From Rhizosphaericola mali (GTDB taxonomy: Bacteria > Bacteroidota > Bacteroidia > Chitinophagales > Chitinophagaceae), in NCBI RefSeq assembly GCF_004337365.2, contig NZ_CP044016.1, forward strand, positions 2,852,001 through 2,916,000: a DNA stretch of 64,000 nucleotides, given 5' to 3'. The notes beneath the pieces were generated by a model. That model did no database searches, was not told the DNA's origin, and worked only from the letters and a program-made list of their open reading frames with translations. Shown one piece after another: positions 61,181 through 64,000 of this stretch. The translations under genes were made by a program, and so were the position numbers. The number at the start of each line of letters is the position of its first letter. The first letter of the stretch is position 1.

Positions 61181-62173
61181 ATGAAAGCCGTTATCGTTGA
61201 AAATAATCAAAGAATCGTCGTTGACAATATCCCACAACCTCAAAATGCAGCACCCGAACATATACTGATCAAAATGGAATATATAGGCATTAATCCTGGC
61301 GACCGAGTGTTCTTATCCGGTATGTTACCCAAAGGATTTTTTCCATCCAGCCGTTACGATATTGCGGGAGTGTCTGGTGTAGGAAAAGTGTTAGCCGTGG
61401 GAGAAGGCGTACCAAGTCATTATTTGGGTAAATATGTGACGATCTACCGTTCCTTGCAGTTTAGCGATGAAATTGTAGGTACGTGGAGCGAATATAGTCA
61501 CATGCACTATATGCAGTGTGCCATATTACCAGACGCAGTAGAACCTAAACTATACTCAGGATCATTGGTAAATACAATCACCTCCTATGCATTTTTAAAA
61601 CAAATACAAGCGCAAAATAAGAAAGCAATTATTTGCACTGCGGGAACTTCTGCTACAGGCATTGCATTATTGGGGTTTAGTTTGGTATATCATTTCCCTA
61701 TTATTTCCATCGTCAGAACCCAAGAAGGAAAAGAACAATTGGAAAAATTAGGTGCAAAAAATATTATAGTTCAAACTGATCCACATTTTCAAACACAATT
61801 ACAAACGCTCGCATCCGAATTAGAAGCAACAGCCGTTTTTGATGGAGTTGGTGGTAAAATAATCAATGATATTATTGCATATTTACCGATGAATACCGCA
61901 ATTTATAGTTATGGTTATTTGGATACAAAAACGCCGTTATCCTTTCCTTCTAGCGTATTGGTGAAAGATATTTCCCTACAAAGTTTTAGTAATTTCAAAA
62001 CAGAGACCGTACAAAACAAACAACAACTTACAATTGCTTTGGATGCAATTAGTCAAGTATTACACATGCCACATTTCACCACTAAAATCGGAAAAACATT
62101 TAGTCTTGACGAAGTGGAGGAGGCACTATCCTATACCTCCAATGATGGCGGTAAAGCTATTTTTAAAATATAA
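61181..62173 (+). CDS. Zinc-independent MDR family (quinone oxidoreductase-like) protein
   Basis: The 330-residue protein belongs to the medium-chain reductase superfamily: MKAVIVENNQRIVVDNIPQPQNAAPEHILIKMEYIGINPGDRVFLSG and KAIICTAGTSATGIALLGFSLVYHFPIISIVRTQEGKEQLEKLGAKNII (nucleotide region). AVFDGVGGKIINDIIAYLPMNTAIYSYGYL also fits. There are no catalytic or structural zinc cysteines, so it is of the QOR type using NADPH. It probably reduces quinones or enones. It is under the divergent HxlR regulator. Confidence 0.88.
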   Translation: MKAVIVENNQRIVVDNIPQPQNAAPEHILIKMEYIGINPGDRVFLSGMLPKGFFPSSRYDIAGVSGVGKVLAVGEGVPSHYLGKYVTIYRSLQFSDEIVGTWSEYSHMHYMQCAILPDAVEPKLYSGSLVNTITSYAFLKQIQAQNKKAIICTAGTSATGIALLGFSLVYHFPIISIVRTQEGKEQLEKLGAKNIIVQTDPHFQTQLQTLASELEATAVFDGVGGKIINDIIAYLPMNTAIYSYGYLDTKTPLSFPSSVLVKDISLQSFSNFKTETVQNKQQLTIALDAISQVLHMPHFTTKIGKTFSLDEVEEALSYTSNDGGKAIFKI

Positions 62174-62193
62174 AAAAAACATTTACAACTATA

Positions 62194-62230
62194 AAAAAGT
62201 CCCACACAGTAAAACCATGTGGGAATTTTT
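62194..62230. terminator. Bidirectional terminator between MDR genes
   Basis: Stem aaaaagtcccaca / tgtgggaattttt with one mismatch, flanked by A- and T-runs. It ends both convergent genes. Confidence 0.85.
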
Positions 62231-62251
62231 ATAGTTATCCAAACTTAATAT

Positions 62252-63292
62252 CTACAACGTAGCATTATCAATTACAAAACGATAACGAACATCCCCTCTC
62301 AACATTCTTTCGTAAGCGGTAGAGATATCTTTGATATTGATCAATTCAATATCCGAAACAATATTATGCTCGGCTGCAAAGTCCAACATTTCTTGTGTTT
62401 CTTTAATCCCACCAATACCAGAACCGGCCACACTTTTTCTACCACCTAACAAGGCAAATGCTGCAACTTCCATTGGTTTGGGTGGTACTCCTACGCATAT
62501 ATGCGTACCATTCGTTTTTAATAAGGACAAATACATATTCATGTCATGCGGAGCGGAAACTGTATCCAAAATAAAATCAAAACTTCCTTTCACCGCTTCT
62601 AATTGCGCAGGATCTGAAGTCACTACGAAATGATGCGCGCCCAATTCTTTCGCGGCAGCTTCTTTGGATGGAGACGTAGATAAAACGGTAACGTCCGCAC
62701 CAAATGCAACGCCCCATTTTACGCCCATGTGTCCTAATCCACCCAAACCCAAAATCGCCAATTTGTGTCCTTTTCCTACTTTCCAGTGTCTTAGTGGAGA
62801 ATATGTCGTAATACCGGCACACAATAAAGGCGCAGTTGCGGCAAGGTCTAATTTATCAGAAACGTGCAAAACAAACTCTTCACGTACAACGACGTTATTA
62901 GAATACCCGCCGTATGTAGGCACGCCGCTTCTGTCGAGATTATTATACGTCTGCGTATTGCCTTCTAGACAATATTGCTCCAAATCATTTTTACAATTTT
63001 CGCATTCTTGACAAGAATCTACCATGCAACCAACGCCAGCCAATTCATCTACTTTAAAATTCTTTACATGGTCACCAACTTTGACGATACGACCGACAAT
63101 TTCATGTCCTGGCACCATCGGAAATACACCAGGAAACCAATCGTTTTTAATTTGATGTAAATCTGAATGACAAACACCGCAATATAAAATCTCTATCTGT
63201 ACGTCGTGCGGTCCGACTTCTCTTCTTTCAAAATCCCATGGCGCTAAATCTTCGGTCGGGCTTTGCGCCGCATATCCTTTCGCTTGTATCAT
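62252..63292 (-). CDS. NAD(P)-dependent alcohol dehydrogenase (YahK/CAD-like, zinc)
   Basis: A 346-residue medium-chain dehydrogenase. The catalytic zinc ligands are in YCGVCHSDLHQIKNDW and VPGHEIVGRI. Four structural-zinc cysteines are in CQECENCKNDLEQYC. The cofactor motif is LAILGLGGLGHMGVKWGVAFGADVTVLSTSPSKEAAAKELGA, with the Ser-Thr-Ser suited to NADPH. The layout matches YahK-type broad-range aldehyde reductases. It is convergent with the QOR-like gene, and both may serve detoxification. Confidence 0.92.
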   Translation of the reverse strand: MIQAKGYAAQSPTEDLAPWDFERREVGPHDVQIEILYCGVCHSDLHQIKNDWFPGVFPMVPGHEIVGRIVKVGDHVKNFKVDELAGVGCMVDSCQECENCKNDLEQYCLEGNTQTYNNLDRSGVPTYGGYSNNVVVREEFVLHVSDKLDLAATAPLLCAGITTYSPLRHWKVGKGHKLAILGLGGLGHMGVKWGVAFGADVTVLSTSPSKEAAAKELGAHHFVVTSDPAQLEAVKGSFDFILDTVSAPHDMNMYLSLLKTNGTHICVGVPPKPMEVAAFALLGGRKSVAGSGIGGIKETQEMLDFAAEHNIVSDIELINIKDISTAYERMLRGDVRYRFVIDNATL

Positions 63293-63408
63293 AATTGATT
63301 GTTTTTTTAGATATTAAAACTATTCATTTGTTTGTAAATAAGTATAAAAATATTTCCCAATAATTGCGATTTCATTAAAACTTAATTCGATATTCAGTTC
63401 TAATTTAT

Positions 63409-64000
63409 TCACTGCAAATTAGATTCTTGGTATAATCCATCTTCATTAACACGCATCACGCCAAACTGTTTTGAAGACGATTCAATAATAAAATGTTTAC
63501 CATTGATAGTCAACTTAAAATCTTCAGCTCTTGTATTATTAGGCAAATTGAGCATCGTTATTTTTTTCGCAAGTTGTCCATTTTGCTGTTGGTATTTTTT
63601 CTGTGCATAATAGATTTCCCAAAGTTGATCTTTTCTTTTCTCCTTATCCAAATGGATAAATGTTGGTGCATTTCCTTTGGATAAATGATCTACAAATCGC
63701 ACATATCCCCATTTTTCAGGTGTATGTAGATTCACCGCATATTGTGGCGACCAGGTAAAATAAGATTCAGGTATTTGTTTGCCATCCGCATCTAGCTTTT
63801 TATGATAATTTCCGTCTGCATCTGTCGTGAGCGTCCATTGAACACGCGAAAGATTCATCCTCCAAATTTTATCTTGTAAAGATTTTATTTTATCCAAACC
63901 AATAATAGAATGTATGGGAAAAGCTAGTTCAACAGTCCAACAAGAATCTTTATCCTTGTCATTATTCAAAGTACCATAGTATTTTACAGCCTCTTTAGTA
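63409..64000 (-). CDS. CBM9-like carbohydrate-binding domain protein, C-terminal part (runs off the right edge)
   Basis: The frame is open to the right edge (...KYYGTLNNDKDKDSCWTVELAFP), so the N-terminus lies outside the window. The visible 197 residues hold the end of a family 9-like carbohydrate-binding domain: WTVELAFPIHSIIGL, WRMNLSRVQWTL, FTWSPQYAVNLHTPEKWGYVRF. A helical tail and two strands follow. In Bacteroidota such proteins are exported and bind or help degrade polysaccharides. The TTG inside the frame at 63969 is not its real start. Confidence 0.83.
   Translation of the reverse strand, partial: TKEAVKYYGTLNNDKDKDSCWTVELAFPIHSIIGLDKIKSLQDKIWRMNLSRVQWTLTTDADGNYHKKLDADGKQIPESYFTWSPQYAVNLHTPEKWGYVRFVDHLSKGNAPTFIHLDKEKRKDQLWEIYYAQKKYQQQNGQLAKKITMLNLPNNTRAEDFKLTINGKHFIIESSSKQFGVMRVNEDGLYQESNLQ

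Overview
The window is low-GC (roughly one third G+C) chromosomal DNA of a member of the Bacteroidota, most likely a Chitinophagaceae-like soil or plant-associated aerobe. The evidence is TAnnTTTG-type -7 promoter elements (with TTTG about 19-20 bases upstream at the best sites), near absence of Shine-Dalgarno sequences before genes, and typical protein families: FadL/OmpP1, FecA/FhuA-like TonB receptors with an N-terminal carboxypeptidase-like domain, fused E1 alpha/beta 2-oxoacid dehydrogenase, BlaI/BlaR-M56 pairs, DUF2147 and S41 peptidases. The genus cannot be fixed from the sequence. I see no insertion sequence, prophage, CRISPR array or integrase; the window reads as ordinary core and accessory chromosome.

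Layout. 1-3.2 kb: 5' part of an S41 peptidase, an AraC regulator and a divergent AroE-like dehydrogenase with an atypical substrate loop. 3.2-17.2 kb: a complete fatty-acid degradation locus headed by a divergent Crp/Fnr regulator with a perfect FNR-type box (3853-3866). It runs fadN-fadA-fadE, etfB-etfA, fadD, a thioesterase, a FadL porin, a GDSL lipoprotein, a DUF2147 protein and an acyl-CoA-binding protein, and ends at a strong terminator. 17.2-24.3 kb: small enzymes (VOC, SprT-like, an orphan atpZ pair, succinate-semialdehyde dehydrogenase, two small GNATs, an SRPBCC protein, a retropepsin-like protein, a luciferase-like oxidoreductase). 24.3-27.2 kb: a membrane protein, a winged-helix regulator and a CreD-like protein with an extra N-terminal membrane domain; two nearly identical dyads precede the first and third genes.

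27.3-36.7 kb: a fused branched-chain/pyruvate-type E1, MarC, a TPR lipoprotein, Rpe, then two TetR-controlled modules (SDR-TetR with three matching operators; TetR-MFS exporter). 36.7-41.3 kb: S41 peptidase, BlaI/BlaR pair with an operator over the -7 box, prfB with a programmed +1 frameshift, and tRNA-Met(CAU) with a consensus promoter and a terminator. 41.8-46.3 kb: a Kelch lipoprotein, a small lipoprotein and an 800-residue exported protein with a TonB-plug-like C-terminus. 46.4-50.7 kb: universal stress protein, Crp/Fnr regulator, an mhqO/mhqD-like quinone-stress pair and a DUF6607-like protein. 51-55 kb: NRAMP-family transporter and siderophore-type TonB receptor.

55-60.6 kb holds the most unusual module: dinB, a dnaE-like polymerase whose PHP domain has lost metal ligands, and a DEDDh-exonuclease/GIY-YIG fusion with a cysteine cluster, packed head to tail as a probable translesion-synthesis and repair operon. 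60.7-64 kb: HxlR regulator with a divergent quinone-oxidoreductase-like gene, a YahK-like zinc alcohol dehydrogenase and the C-terminal part of a CBM9-like protein.

Many gene ends carry long perfect hairpins, and two pairs of these terminators share identical stem cores.
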